From contig NZ_CH902578.1 of assembly GCF_000152805.1 (NCBI RefSeq), positions 2,739,428 to 2,803,427 of the forward strand: 64,000 bases of DNA, in the 5' to 3' direction. A model generated the notes under the pieces. The model had not been told where the DNA came from. It did not search any database and saw only the letters and a program-made list of their open reading frames with translations. This document shows, piece by piece, positions 19,047 to 27,976 of this stretch (position 1 is its first letter; each line of letters opens with the position of its first letter). This DNA is from Maritimibacter alkaliphilus HTCC2654. Lineage in GTDB: Bacteria; Pseudomonadota; Alphaproteobacteria; Rhodobacterales; Rhodobacteraceae. The position numbers were made by a program, and so were the translations under genes.

Positions 19047-20297
19047 TCAAGAAACGATCTCCGCCGTTTCGAGCGCGGCGTGGAACAAGACGTCGGCCCC
19101 GGCCATCGCCCAGTCTTTCGAGATTTCTTCGGCCTCGTTGTGGCTGAGACCGTCGACGCAGGGGCACATTATCATCGCGGTCGGGGCGACCTGATTGATC
19201 CAGCAGGCATCGTGACCCGCGCCCGAGATGATGTCGCGGTGGCTGTAGCCCAGCCGGTCCGCCGCGTCGCGCACGGCGCTCACGCAGTCCTTGTCGAACT
19301 CGACGGGATCGAAGCCGCCGACCTTCTCAAGCTCGACCTCCAGCCCCATCTCGTCGCAGATCTTCTTGGCGCCCTCGGCCAGCCGCTTTTCCATGTCCTG
19401 AATGGTGGCGAGGTTCGGAGAGCGGAAGTCGACGGTGAACACCGCCTTGCCGGGGATCACGTTTCGGCTGTTGGGGTAGATGTCGATATGACCAGCAGCC
19501 CCCACCGCGTCGGGTTTGTGGGACCACGCGATCTCGTCCACCAGTTCCAGAATGCGCCCCATGCCCAGCCCTGCGTTCTTGCGCATCGGCATCGGGGTCG
19601 AGCCGGTGTGGCTTTCCTTGCCCGTTACGGTCACCTGCGTCCACGACAGGCCCTGACCGTGGGTGACGACGCCGATGTCCTTTTCTTCGGCCTCGAGGAT
19701 CGGGCCCTGTTCGATGTGCAGTTCGAACATCGCGTGCATCTTGCGCGCGCCGACCTCTTCGTCGCCGACCCAGCCGATCCGCTTCAACTCGTCGCCGAAC
19801 TTTTTCCCTTCCGCATCGACCCGGTCATAGGCCCAGTCCTGCGTGTGGATGCCCGCGAAAACGCCGGACGACAGCATCGCGGGGGCGAACCGTGTGCCTT
19901 CTTCGTTCGTCCAGTTCGCGATCACGATGGGATGCTTGGTCTTGATCCCCAGATCGTTCATCGAGCGCACGGCCTCCAGCGCGCCGAGCACGCCCAGAAC
20001 CCCGTCGTATTTCCCGCCCGTCGGCTGGGTGTCGAGGTGGCTGCCCATGTAGACGGGAAGCGCATCGGGGTCGGTCCCTTCGCGGGTCGCGAACATGTTG
20101 CCCATGGTGTCCACCCCCATGCTCATGCCCGCATCCTCGCACCACTTCTGGAACAGGGCGCGCCCTTCGGCATCGGCGTCGGTCAGGGTCTGACGGTTGT
20201 TGCCGCCCGCCACGCCGGGGCCGATCTTGGCCATTTCCATCAGGCTGTCCCAAAGCCGGTCGGCGTTGATACGAAGGTTCTCACCGGGGGCTGCCAT
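19047..20297 (-). CDS. hyuC: Zn-dependent hydrolase, N-carbamoyl-beta-alanine amidohydrolase (beta-ureidopropionase) type
   Basis: M20-family hydrolase of 416 residues that would release beta-alanine, CO2 and ammonia from N-carbamoyl-beta-alanine, the third step. Metal ligands: His and Asp in GSHLDTQPTGGKYDGVLG, Glu pair in NEEGTRF, His in ELHIEQGP, and the C-terminal SGAGHDACW. AGGAGAG precedes the ATG. Related enzymes hydrolyse N-carbamoyl-L-amino acids; neighbours preA, preT and hydA favour the pyrimidine role. Confidence 0.92.
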   Translation of the reverse strand: MAAPGENLRINADRLWDSLMEMAKIGPGVAGGNNRQTLTDADAEGRALFQKWCEDAGMSMGVDTMGNMFATREGTDPDALPVYMGSHLDTQPTGGKYDGVLGVLGALEAVRSMNDLGIKTKHPIVIANWTNEEGTRFAPAMLSSGVFAGIHTQDWAYDRVDAEGKKFGDELKRIGWVGDEEVGARKMHAMFELHIEQGPILEAEEKDIGVVTHGQGLSWTQVTVTGKESHTGSTPMPMRKNAGLGMGRILELVDEIAWSHKPDAVGAAGHIDIYPNSRNVIPGKAVFTVDFRSPNLATIQDMEKRLAEGAKKICDEMGLEVELEKVGGFDPVEFDKDCVSAVRDAADRLGYSHRDIISGAGHDACWINQVAPTAMIMCPCVDGLSHNEAEEISKDWAMAGADVLFHAALETAEIVS

Positions 20298-20511
20298 GGC
20301 ACTCTCCTGTCATTTCGTCGCAGTCGCGGGCGGACGCCCATACATCAGGCGCGCCGCCGTCAAATTGTGCAACAGGGAAATGGGCGGACGCGGTCGGGTG
20401 CGCTGTGACGCCTCCGAACCGATCTGTGATTTCGCGCGATGCAGCATCGCCCTTGTCCCTGTTGCGTCGCCGCGCCCCTTGTTTTGCAGGGGCTTCGGCA
20501 GAAGTTCTGGT

Positions 20512-20529
20512 TTTTACCATTCGGTTAAA
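20512..20529. promoter_or_regulatory. Candidate operator TTTTACC-ATTC-GGTTAAA upstream of hyuC
   Basis: An 18-base imperfect palindrome with 4-base centre in the 270-base gap between preA and hyuC, 215 bases upstream of the hyuC start. It has the same layout as two sites in front of preT (23672-23689 and 23737-23754). This suggests one shared regulator; none is encoded in the cluster. Confidence 0.5.
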
Positions 20530-20567
20530 TCAAGGCTAGCACAGGCCAACCCGCGGTCAAGCACCGC

Positions 20568-21896
20568 TCACTGACCGCGCGAGATGCAGGTCAGCGGATC
20601 GCCCATCGGGTTGTTCGGGTGTTCGAGCCACGTGCGCTTGTCGTCCTCCGCCGGGATGGTCATGCCGGTCCGCAAGTCGGTTTCGCCGGGTTCAAGGCGG
20701 CGCATGGTGATGCAGCCTTCGACCGGGCAGACGTTGACGCACAGGTTGCAGGCGACGCATTCGTCGTCCTTCACCGTGAAAGTGCGGTCTTCCGACATGG
20801 CAATGGCCTGATGCGAGGTGTCCTCGCAGGCCGCGAAACAGCGACCGCAGGAAATGCAGAGGTCCTGATCGATTTCGGCCTTGGTCACGTAGTCGAGGTT
20901 CAGGTGCTGCCAGTCGGTGACCCGCGGGGTCGCCATGCCGATGAAGTCCGAGGTCTTGGTATAGCCCTTTTCGTCCATCCACTGACTCATGCCCGAGCAC
21001 ATCTCTTTCACGATGCGGAAGCCATAGGTCATCGCTGCCGTGCAGACCTGCGCATTGCCCGCGCCCAGTGCCATGAACTCGGCCGCGTCGCGCCATGTCG
21101 AAATTCCGCCGATGGCCGAGATCGGGATGCCGGCGGTTTTTTCCCAACGGGCCACTTCGGCGACCATGTTCATCGCGATGGGCTTCACCGCCGGGCCGCA
21201 ATAACCGCCGTGGGTGCCAAGCCCGTCGATCATCGGTTCGGGGCACATCGCGTCAAGGTTCACGGACGTGATCGAGTTGATCGTGTTGATCATCGACACC
21301 GCATCGGCCCCGCCTTGCTTCGCGGCGAGCGCGGGCTGGCGGATGTCGGTGATGTTCGGTGTCAGCTTCACGATGCAGGGCAGGTCGGAGTGCTTTTTGA
21401 CCCACTGGGTGATCTGGCCGACATACTCGGGCACCTGGCCGACGGCGGACCCCATGCCGCGCTCGGCCATGCCATGCGGGCAGCCGAAGTTCAGTTCGAC
21501 CCCATCCGCGCCCGTCTCGCCCACACGGTCGAGGATCTTGCGCCAGGCATCCTCGTCCAGCGGAACCATTAGCGACACGACCACGGCGCGATCCGGGTAG
21601 TCGGCTTTGACGCGCTTGATCTCGTCGAGGTTGGTCTGAAGCGGGCGGTCGGTGATGAGTTCGATGTTGTTCAGGCCCAGAAGCCGCCGATCCGCGCCCC
21701 AGATCGCGCCATAGCGCGGGCCCGAAACGTTCACGACGGGCGGGCCTTCTTCGCCGAGCGTCTTCCACACGACGCCGCCCCATCCGGCCTCGAAGGCGCG
21801 GCGGACGTTGTATTCCTTGTCGGTCGGCGGTGCCGAAGCCAGCCAGAATGGGTTGGGGGATTTGATACCTACGAAATCGGTCGTCAGGTCTGCCAT
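20568..21896 (-). CDS. preA: NAD-dependent dihydropyrimidine dehydrogenase subunit PreA
   Basis: 442 residues: an FMN-binding dihydroorotate-dehydrogenase-like barrel (NPFWLASAPPTDKEYNVRRAFEAGWGG, catalytic loop NFGCPHGM) and a C-terminal two-[4Fe-4S] ferredoxin domain (CISCGRCFAACEDTSHQ and CVACNLCVNVCPVEGC). It reduces uracil and thymine to dihydro forms with electrons passed from PreT. It starts 1 base after the VOC gene stop. Confidence 0.96.
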   Translation of the reverse strand: MADLTTDFVGIKSPNPFWLASAPPTDKEYNVRRAFEAGWGGVVWKTLGEEGPPVVNVSGPRYGAIWGADRRLLGLNNIELITDRPLQTNLDEIKRVKADYPDRAVVVSLMVPLDEDAWRKILDRVGETGADGVELNFGCPHGMAERGMGSAVGQVPEYVGQITQWVKKHSDLPCIVKLTPNITDIRQPALAAKQGGADAVSMINTINSITSVNLDAMCPEPMIDGLGTHGGYCGPAVKPIAMNMVAEVARWEKTAGIPISAIGGISTWRDAAEFMALGAGNAQVCTAAMTYGFRIVKEMCSGMSQWMDEKGYTKTSDFIGMATPRVTDWQHLNLDYVTKAEIDQDLCISCGRCFAACEDTSHQAIAMSEDRTFTVKDDECVACNLCVNVCPVEGCITMRRLEPGETDLRTGMTIPAEDDKRTWLEHPNNPMGDPLTCISRGQ

Positions 21897-21897
21897 G

Positions 21898-22272
21898 TCA
21901 TTGGCCTCCTACGGTCTGAAGAAGAATGAGATTGCCCTCGCTGTCGTGGATCATCGCCCAGCGGGTCGACGGGTCCCACGGCGCGGTGTCCGGGCCGAGA
22001 TGGATGGGCACGCCCAGATTCCTGAGCGCGGCCACGTCGGCGTCGACGTCGTCACACAGCAGAACGAGGGCGGGCTTGTCGCTTGGTGTGATCGCGCTTT
22101 CTTTCGCGATCTGGAGCATGGTCTGCGCACCGGGAAGCTGGACGAAAATCCAGCGGTCGTCGCCATAGGCCTCATCCCGTTCCACCTCGAAGCCCAGCTT
22201 CTCGGTATAGAACGCCACCGCGCGCGCCTGATCCGTCGCGCTGATGGACTGGAAATGGATGTGGCTGGGCAT
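21898..22272 (-). CDS. VOC family protein between preT and preA
   Basis: 124 residues with the VOC fold: HIHFQSISATDQARAVAFYTEKLGFEVE at the N terminus and PSTRWAMIHDSEGNLILLQTV at the C terminus. It is closely spaced with preT (27 bases) and preA (1 base), so cotranscribed. Its placement inside a two-subunit enzyme operon suggests a role in pyrimidine metabolism or a by-product clean-up. Substrate unknown. Confidence 0.85.
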   Translation of the reverse strand: MPSHIHFQSISATDQARAVAFYTEKLGFEVERDEAYGDDRWIFVQLPGAQTMLQIAKESAITPSDKPALVLLCDDVDADVAALRNLGVPIHLGPDTAPWDPSTRWAMIHDSEGNLILLQTVGGQ

Positions 22273-22299
22273 TTTGCCTGGCTCCCCGGTTCGGTCCGC

Positions 22300-23619
22300 T
22301 TATCCCATAAGGCTCGCGTGGATGTCCTCGGCGGCGTCGCGGCCCTCGGACACGGCCACCACGGTCAGGTCTTCGCCCGCCGTGCAGTCGCCCCCGGCCC
22401 AGACGCCCGCGCGCGATGTGCGCCCGGCGCCCGTCACCTTGATCTTGCGCCCGTCGGTGTCGAGGCCTGCAACCTCATCGAACACCTGCCCGATGGCCTT
22501 GAACACCTGATCGGCGGGCAGCGTGAAGGTTTCGCCCGTCGGCTTGGCGTTCTCGTCGGTATAGGCGAGTTCGATGGCGGCGACGTGCCCCTCGCCGATC
22601 AGCGAGACGGGCGCGACGCCCGACATGATGTGCACGCCCTTGGATTGCGCGAGGTGCTGTTCGTATTCCGATGCTGGCATCTTGTCCTGCGACCGGCGGT
22701 AGACCAGCGTGACGTTCTCGGCGCCCAGCAGTTTGGATTGAACGGCAGCGTCGATCGCCGTCATGCCACCGCCGATCACCACCACGTTGCGGCCAACGGG
22801 GAGTTTGGTCAGGTCGTCGGTCTGGCGCAGGTCCGCAATGAATTTCACCGCATCCACGACGCCGCCAAGCTCTTCGCCCTCGATCCCGAGCGCATTTGTG
22901 TTGCCCAGCCCGATCCCGAGGAAGACCGCATCGAAGTCGGCGGCCAACCCGTCGAGCGTGATGTCGGAGCCGAGCGCCTTGCCCAGTTCCATCGTGATCC
23001 CGCCGATCTGCATCAGCCAGTCGACTTCACGCGCAGCGAAATCATCGACGGTCTTGTAGGTCGCGATCCCGTATTCGTTCAGCCCGCCCGGTTTCGGCTT
23101 TGCTTCGTAAATCACCACGTCATGCCCATGCATCGCCAGCCGGTGTGCCGCCGACAGACCCGCAGGCCCGGCGCCGACGACCGCCACGCGCTTTCCGGTC
23201 GGCTCGGCCCGCTTGAACGGGTGCACGTTCGCGCGCATCAGCGTGTCGGTGGCGTAGCGTTGCAGGCGGCCGATCTGAACCGGCTCGCCCTCGGCAACCT
23301 CGCGCACGCAGACCTCTTCGCACAGCGTTTCGGTCGGACAGACGCGGGCGCACATGCCGCCGAGGATATTCTGTTCGAGGATCGTCTTGGCCGCCGCTTC
23401 CGGCGTGCCGGTCATGATCTGCCGGATGAAAAGCGGAATGTCGATGTCGGTCGGGCAGGCTTCCATGCACGGCGCATCGTGGCAGAAATAACAGCGGTCC
23501 GCCGCGACATGCGCCTCATGCGCATCGAGCGGCGGATGCAAATCCGAAAAGTTGTCGGCCAGCGCCGGTGCCTGCAAACGCTCGGCAACCACGCCGGGGG
23601 TTTGTGGGGAATGGGTCAC
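22300..23619 (-). CDS. preT: NAD-dependent dihydropyrimidine dehydrogenase subunit PreT
   Basis: 439 residues from the GTG at 23619, favoured because GGGAGA lies 5 bases upstream; a longer ATG start at 23661 is possible. An N-terminal GltD-like Fe-S domain (CYFCHDAPCMEACPTDIDIP, CARVCPTETLCEEVC) precedes two Rossmann folds (VAVVGAGPAGLSAAHRL for FAD; VVVIGGGMTAIDAA for NAD). It feeds electrons to PreA. Confidence 0.95.
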   Translation of the reverse strand: MTHSPQTPGVVAERLQAPALADNFSDLHPPLDAHEAHVAADRCYFCHDAPCMEACPTDIDIPLFIRQIMTGTPEAAAKTILEQNILGGMCARVCPTETLCEEVCVREVAEGEPVQIGRLQRYATDTLMRANVHPFKRAEPTGKRVAVVGAGPAGLSAAHRLAMHGHDVVIYEAKPKPGGLNEYGIATYKTVDDFAAREVDWLMQIGGITMELGKALGSDITLDGLAADFDAVFLGIGLGNTNALGIEGEELGGVVDAVKFIADLRQTDDLTKLPVGRNVVVIGGGMTAIDAAVQSKLLGAENVTLVYRRSQDKMPASEYEQHLAQSKGVHIMSGVAPVSLIGEGHVAAIELAYTDENAKPTGETFTLPADQVFKAIGQVFDEVAGLDTDGRKIKVTGAGRTSRAGVWAGGDCTAGEDLTVVAVSEGRDAAEDIHASLMG

Positions 23620-23671
23620 GGCTGTCTCCCTGTAGATTGTTCTTTTGGAGAACGCTGGCATGACTCGACTT

Positions 23672-23689
23672 TTTTATCAATTGGTAAAA
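23672..23689. promoter_or_regulatory. Candidate operator TTTTATC-AATT-GGTAAAA upstream of preT
   Basis: Palindrome with one mismatch, extendable to T5...A5 (23671-23690), 53 bases upstream of the preT start and in AT-rich DNA unlike its surroundings. It matches the hyuC-upstream site in half-site and 4-base spacer. Confidence 0.55.
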
Positions 23690-23736
23690 ATTATTGCGGT
23701 GTTTCATTCCACACCTGCCGCGCGACGCGCCGGATA

Positions 23737-23754
23737 TTTTTCCAATTGGTCAAT
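23737..23754. promoter_or_regulatory. Second candidate operator TTTTTCC-AATT-GGTCAAT upstream of preT
   Basis: Weaker copy of the same pattern, 65 bases from the first site (centre to centre), with CCAATTGG core. The minus strand here also reads TTGACC, a possible -35. The stretch 23620-23972 holds no gene; apart from these sites I see only the leader of the chemotaxis-fusion gene. Confidence 0.4.
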
Positions 23755-23972
23755 TGTTGTGCAGAGCGTTGACGAAGGCGTTGCTTCGACTTCGTGAAGG
23801 GAACGGGCGCTACCCGCAATTGGGTCTCGCCCTCGAACTCATTCGCCTTTAAGATGTATGGCGGGGCGAGTGGTTGCAAACCGAAAGCAGAGGTTCGGGC
23901 CGGTCGTAGAGATTGATGGGAAACACGAAACCGGGCGCAACGAAAGCTCGGTGGGGATCGTGAGGGCTGAAT

Positions 23973-26900
23973 TTGGATCAGGTGGTCGAAGATCTGATTG
24001 TCGTGGGAATTGCAGCGTCGGCAGGGGGGCTCGAGGCCACGTCCTTGCTGGCCCAGAACCTGCCCAAGAGCCTGAATTGCGCCTATGTGATCGCGCAGCA
24101 TATGTCGCCCAGCCACAAGAGTATGCTGGTGCCGCTCTTGTCGCGCGAGACTCGACTGAAGGTCGAAGAGGTCGAGGCGGAAACCGTGCCGTCGCCCGGA
24201 ACGATCTATGTCCCGCCGCCGGGCCGCGATGTCGTGTTGGAGAACGGCACGCTCGTCCTGCGCGAACCCGTCGGTCACCATGCCGCGCCCAAGCCGTCCG
24301 CCGACCGCCTGCTGAAATCTCTGGCGAGCGATCTGGGGTCGAATGCGGTCGGTGTCGTGCTGTCCGGCACCGGAAGCGACGGGTCATATGGCGTGCAGGC
24401 CATCCGCGAAGCGGGCGGGATCACCATCGCGCAAGACCCCGGCACGTCGAAATACGACTCGATGCCGATCTCGGCGATCCGGACGGGTTGCGTCGACCTC
24501 ACGCTCACGCCCGAACAGATCGGCCAGCACCTTGCCACCGTCCTGCAACAGCCGCGCGACCTGTCGTCGCTCAAGGATCTGAACGAAAAGACGTCGAAGA
24601 ACCACGACCTGTTCCAGATCCTGCTCGCGCACACACTGGTCGATTTCCGACACTACAAGGAAACGACGATCAACCGTCGCATCCATCGCCGGATGTTCGC
24701 GAAGGGCATCGAGACGTTCGAGGAATATGTCGAGCTTTGCCGCCGCTCGGTGGAAGAGGTCGAGGCGCTGTATCGCGACCTCCTGATCTCGGTCACCAAC
24801 TTCTTCCGCGATCCCGATCAGTTCGCCGCGCTGGAACAGGAAATCGCCGAGCGGTTCGCGGATCACGACGACGAAACGATCCGGGTCTGGGTGCCGGGAT
24901 GCGCGACGGGGGAAGAGGCGTATTCCATCGCGATCCTCGTGGCCGAGGCGCTGGGCGGGCTTGAAAAACTGTCCAAGGACAAACTTCAGATTTTCGCGAC
25001 GGACATCGACGACCGGGCGCTGGGCATCGGTCGCAAGGGCAAATACCCGGCCTCTGCGGCCAGCGACATTCCGGCCCGCTTCCTCGACCGTTACTTCGAC
25101 GTGTCAGACGACACCGTGAAGGTGAAGGACAAGCTCAAGCAGCATGTCATGTTCACCCGCCACAACGTGTTTCAGGATGCGCCGTTCATGTCGATCGACC
25201 TCGTGTCGATCCGAAACGTGCTGATCTATTTCGAGGCGAAGTTGCAGGAGCGCGTGCTGACCCGCATTCAGTATGCGCTGAAATCGGATGGTCTGTTGTT
25301 CCTCGGCACGTCCGAGACGACGGGCGTGCTGGAAAGCTACTTCGTGCCCATCGAGTCGAACTCGAAGATCTTCGGCAAGCGTTCGCTGCGTCTGTCCCGT
25401 CCGCCGGGGCCGGAACGCACCTTGCCTGCGGGGCTCAATTTCCAGTCGGGGTCGGGCACCGGGTTCCATCGCGGCCAGATCGTCCACGAAAACACGTGGC
25501 GCTTCGACTCGCTCGCCCGGTCGGTCGTGTCCACAGGCATCCTGACGAACAGCGAAAAGTCGATCCTCAAGATCTACGGCGACATCGCCGAATTCGTTGA
25601 GATGCGGGAGCCGATTCAGGGCAGCATGACCCTTGGCGTCCTGAAAAAGACTTTGGCCTATGAGGCCGGGTCGATGGTTCTGGTTGCGCTGAAACACAAG
25701 GAAACGCGCGCCGGTCAATGGCACCAGATCGACGGGCGCGGATACAACAACCTTCGCATGGTCGCCTATCCGATCATGCCGGAAAGCGGCGATTCCGAGA
25801 ATGAGCCGCTCGTCCTGATCGGTTTTGAGACCGAGATGCGGGAAGAGCCGAAGGGCGACGAAGCCGAGCGGACGGATTACCTCGACTATCTCGAAACCGA
25901 ACTGACCCGCACCCGCGATACGCTTCAGGTCACCATCGAACAGCTTCAGACATCGAACGAAGAGCTTCAGTCGCTGAACGAAGAACTCCAGTCGTCCAAC
26001 GAGGAATTGCAGTCCACGAACGAGGAGCTCGAAACCTCGAACGAGGAGCTTCAGTCGACGAACGAAGAACTCATCACGGTGAACGAGGAACTGCTGGTCA
26101 ACACCTCGCAGCTTGAGCGGACGACCGCAGAGCTCAACGGTCTGATCTCGGGCATCCCTACGGTGATGATGATGCTGGACCTCGGCCTGCTTATCCGCCA
26201 CGCGTCGAAAAGCGCGATCCAGACGTTCCAGATCAAGGAACGGGGGCATTCGCTGGGTCATCTGTCGCAGTGCTACATTCCCAAAGGCTACCCGCCCCTC
26301 GTCGACATCTGTTCGCAGGCCCTGCTCGACCGGCAGGTTCACACCCGCAACATCGAAATCGGCGACTCGCTCATCACCCTGTCCGTGTCTCCCTTGTCCA
26401 CCGAGGGCGAGGGGCTGATCGGCCTGATCGTTCTGGCCGACGAGGTGGATATGTCCATCGAAGGCAAGCTGAACGAGACGCTGCGCACCTTCGGCGACAT
26501 CGGCACCTGGAAGATGAACCTTACGACGGGCGAACTGGACTGGTCGCGTGAGACCTATCTGATCCACGGTATCGACCCGGACAACCACCGCAGGCAGTTG
26601 GACGAAGGGGTGAACTTCTATCATCCCGACGATCAGGCGATGGTGCGCACGGCCATCGACAAGACCGTCGAAACCGGCGAGCCCTTCCACTTCTTCGCCC
26701 GCCTCAATCGCGCGGACGGGCGCACGATCGTGGTCGAAGCGGCCGGATCGTCGGTGCGGAACGAGGCTGGCGAAGCCGTGGCGCTGGTCGGCGTGTTCCG
26801 CGATTTCTCGCGCCAGCGGAACGAAGACCTGCTGGTTCAGCATTACAACGAGGTCGCGGCGGATCAGGGGATCGGCTTCTATTCCTACGATATCGAGCAC

Positions 26901-27182
26901 GACCTGCCGTACTGGAGCCCGCAGCTTTACGACATCCTCGGTCTCGATCCGAGCGAACCCCCGGTGGTCGATACGGCGCTGCGCCTGTTCGTGGGGGACG
27001 CGCGCGACCGCGTCGCGGATTACATGCAGTCGGCGATCGAGAAGAACGAGCCTTACGACTACGTCGAAGAGATCGAGCGCCCGGATGGAAGCCGCGCGAA
27101 GTGCCGCGGCACGGGGCGTGCGGAAGTGGATGAAAACGGCAAGGCGACCCACCTGTACGGGTCGTTTCAGATCGTGACCTGA
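23973..27182 (+). CDS. CheB-CheR fusion protein with coiled coil and PAS domains
   Basis: 1069 residues from a TTG start with GAGGG 7 bases upstream; no in-frame ATG lies near. Domains in order: CheB methylesterase (residues 8-185; catalytic Ser16 in GIAASAGG, His43 in AQHM, Asp near 136 in LSGTGSDG); CheR methyltransferase (about 200-460; SAM loop VWVPGCATGEEAYS, RNVLIYFE); a coiled coil (about 640-715) made of repeated NEELQS units; then about three PAS-like domains to the end. No signal peptide, membrane span or kinase domain. No che operon surrounds it. Proteins of this build take part in non-flagellar signalling; the role here is unknown. Confidence 0.93.
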   Translation: MDQVVEDLIVVGIAASAGGLEATSLLAQNLPKSLNCAYVIAQHMSPSHKSMLVPLLSRETRLKVEEVEAETVPSPGTIYVPPPGRDVVLENGTLVLREPVGHHAAPKPSADRLLKSLASDLGSNAVGVVLSGTGSDGSYGVQAIREAGGITIAQDPGTSKYDSMPISAIRTGCVDLTLTPEQIGQHLATVLQQPRDLSSLKDLNEKTSKNHDLFQILLAHTLVDFRHYKETTINRRIHRRMFAKGIETFEEYVELCRRSVEEVEALYRDLLISVTNFFRDPDQFAALEQEIAERFADHDDETIRVWVPGCATGEEAYSIAILVAEALGGLEKLSKDKLQIFATDIDDRALGIGRKGKYPASAASDIPARFLDRYFDVSDDTVKVKDKLKQHVMFTRHNVFQDAPFMSIDLVSIRNVLIYFEAKLQERVLTRIQYALKSDGLLFLGTSETTGVLESYFVPIESNSKIFGKRSLRLSRPPGPERTLPAGLNFQSGSGTGFHRGQIVHENTWRFDSLARSVVSTGILTNSEKSILKIYGDIAEFVEMREPIQGSMTLGVLKKTLAYEAGSMVLVALKHKETRAGQWHQIDGRGYNNLRMVAYPIMPESGDSENEPLVLIGFETEMREEPKGDEAERTDYLDYLETELTRTRDTLQVTIEQLQTSNEELQSLNEELQSSNEELQSTNEELETSNEELQSTNEELITVNEELLVNTSQLERTTAELNGLISGIPTVMMMLDLGLLIRHASKSAIQTFQIKERGHSLGHLSQCYIPKGYPPLVDICSQALLDRQVHTRNIEIGDSLITLSVSPLSTEGEGLIGLIVLADEVDMSIEGKLNETLRTFGDIGTWKMNLTTGELDWSRETYLIHGIDPDNHRRQLDEGVNFYHPDDQAMVRTAIDKTVETGEPFHFFARLNRADGRTIVVEAAGSSVRNEAGEAVALVGVFRDFSRQRNEDLLVQHYNEVAADQGIGFYSYDIEHDLPYWSPQLYDILGLDPSEPPVVDTALRLFVGDARDRVADYMQSAIEKNEPYDYVEEIERPDGSRAKCRGTGRAEVDENGKATHLYGSFQIVT

Positions 27183-27266
27183 CCCGAAACGGCGCTACGG
27201 CGGGGCAGGCGTTAAGAGTTTGTTAACTCGCGAGAAGTAGCGCGAAGCCGTCGAGGTGAATAGAGT

Positions 27267-27929
27267 ATGAGCATGGAACAGATCTCGGAAGACGGACCCA
27301 ACGACACGCTCCAGATTCGCCTCGTCCGCGATTCGGACTCGGGCGAATGGTTCGCCGAGCAGATCGACATCAACCGCGGCGACGTCCATCACCGCATCGG
27401 ATTTCGCAACAACCTGCCGCTTGCGCAGGCCTTCGTTCCGCAGTTTCTGGGCGAGTTGCAGCCCTACCTGCCCGACGGGCCGGCGAAGGGCGTGATGGCC
27501 GACAGTTCCGCGCTCATCGAAATTCCCGGTTTGGTGCTCGGCGGCATCCGCGTCATCGCGCAGTCGGTCGTCACCGGCATTCAGTCGCTGACCATCCGCT
27601 TCATTCGGGCGCTGGGCGCGCTTCAGGCGGTCCTTCTGCCCAAGTACCGGACCGAGACGGATATGTTCGCCAAACTCGAAGGGGCGGCGGCCCATACGCT
27701 CTTGTCGCTTCTGCACCCCGCGCTCGATCTTGCCGACGTCGGGCCGCCGACCACCCTCAGCCGCAATGTGATGGAGCAGGTGGCCGAACGGCTGGAAGTG
27801 CTTGCGCGCAACCGGAACGAAATCGGGTTCTTCGCGGTCCTGCTGCAACGCTATCTGCGCAATGCCCCCGACCTCGACCTTGCGGCCCGGCAGATCGCGG
27901 CCCAGACGAACGCCATCGGGCGGTATTGA
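27267..27929 (+). CDS. Hypothetical protein downstream of the CheB-CheR fusion
   Basis: 220 residues, no signal peptide. An acidic N-terminal region (DTLQIRLVRDSDSGEWFAEQIDIN) precedes a mainly helical, Leu/Ala-rich body with an amphipathic stretch (IPGLVLGGIRVIAQSVVTGIQSLTIRFIRALGALQ). It follows the signalling fusion by 84 bases on the same strand and may be its partner. A second ATG lies at 27273. I do not recognise a family. Confidence 0.65.
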   Translation: MSMEQISEDGPNDTLQIRLVRDSDSGEWFAEQIDINRGDVHHRIGFRNNLPLAQAFVPQFLGELQPYLPDGPAKGVMADSSALIEIPGLVLGGIRVIAQSVVTGIQSLTIRFIRALGALQAVLLPKYRTETDMFAKLEGAAAHTLLSLLHPALDLADVGPPTTLSRNVMEQVAERLEVLARNRNEIGFFAVLLQRYLRNAPDLDLAARQIAAQTNAIGRY

Positions 27930-27976
27930 GCGTTCCCGCATTGAGCCGTCCAGCGGGCACCTCCCGCAACGCTCAA
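27926..27976. terminator. Long inverted repeat spanning two convergent stop codons
   Basis: TTGAGCGTT (27926-27934) pairs perfectly with AACGCTCAA (27968-27976); an inner CCCGC/GCGGG pair lies at 27935-27939 and 27953-27957. Each arm contains the stop codon of one of the two convergent genes. It is probably a bidirectional stop or stabiliser hairpin; there is no U-run, so intrinsic termination is doubtful. Confidence 0.4.

Noticed and set aside
25950..26090. Short tandem DNA repeat or CRISPR-like array
   Set aside because: The repeats encode NEELQS heptad-like units of the coiled coil in the signalling fusion; there are no spacers and the period is protein-driven.
25104..27152. A 682-codon minus-strand frame across the CheB-CheR fusion gene
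   Set aside because: Shadow of a clearly coding gene; no motif or ribosome site. The apparent Leu/Phe/Arg repeats are the reverse reading of the NEELQS repeat.
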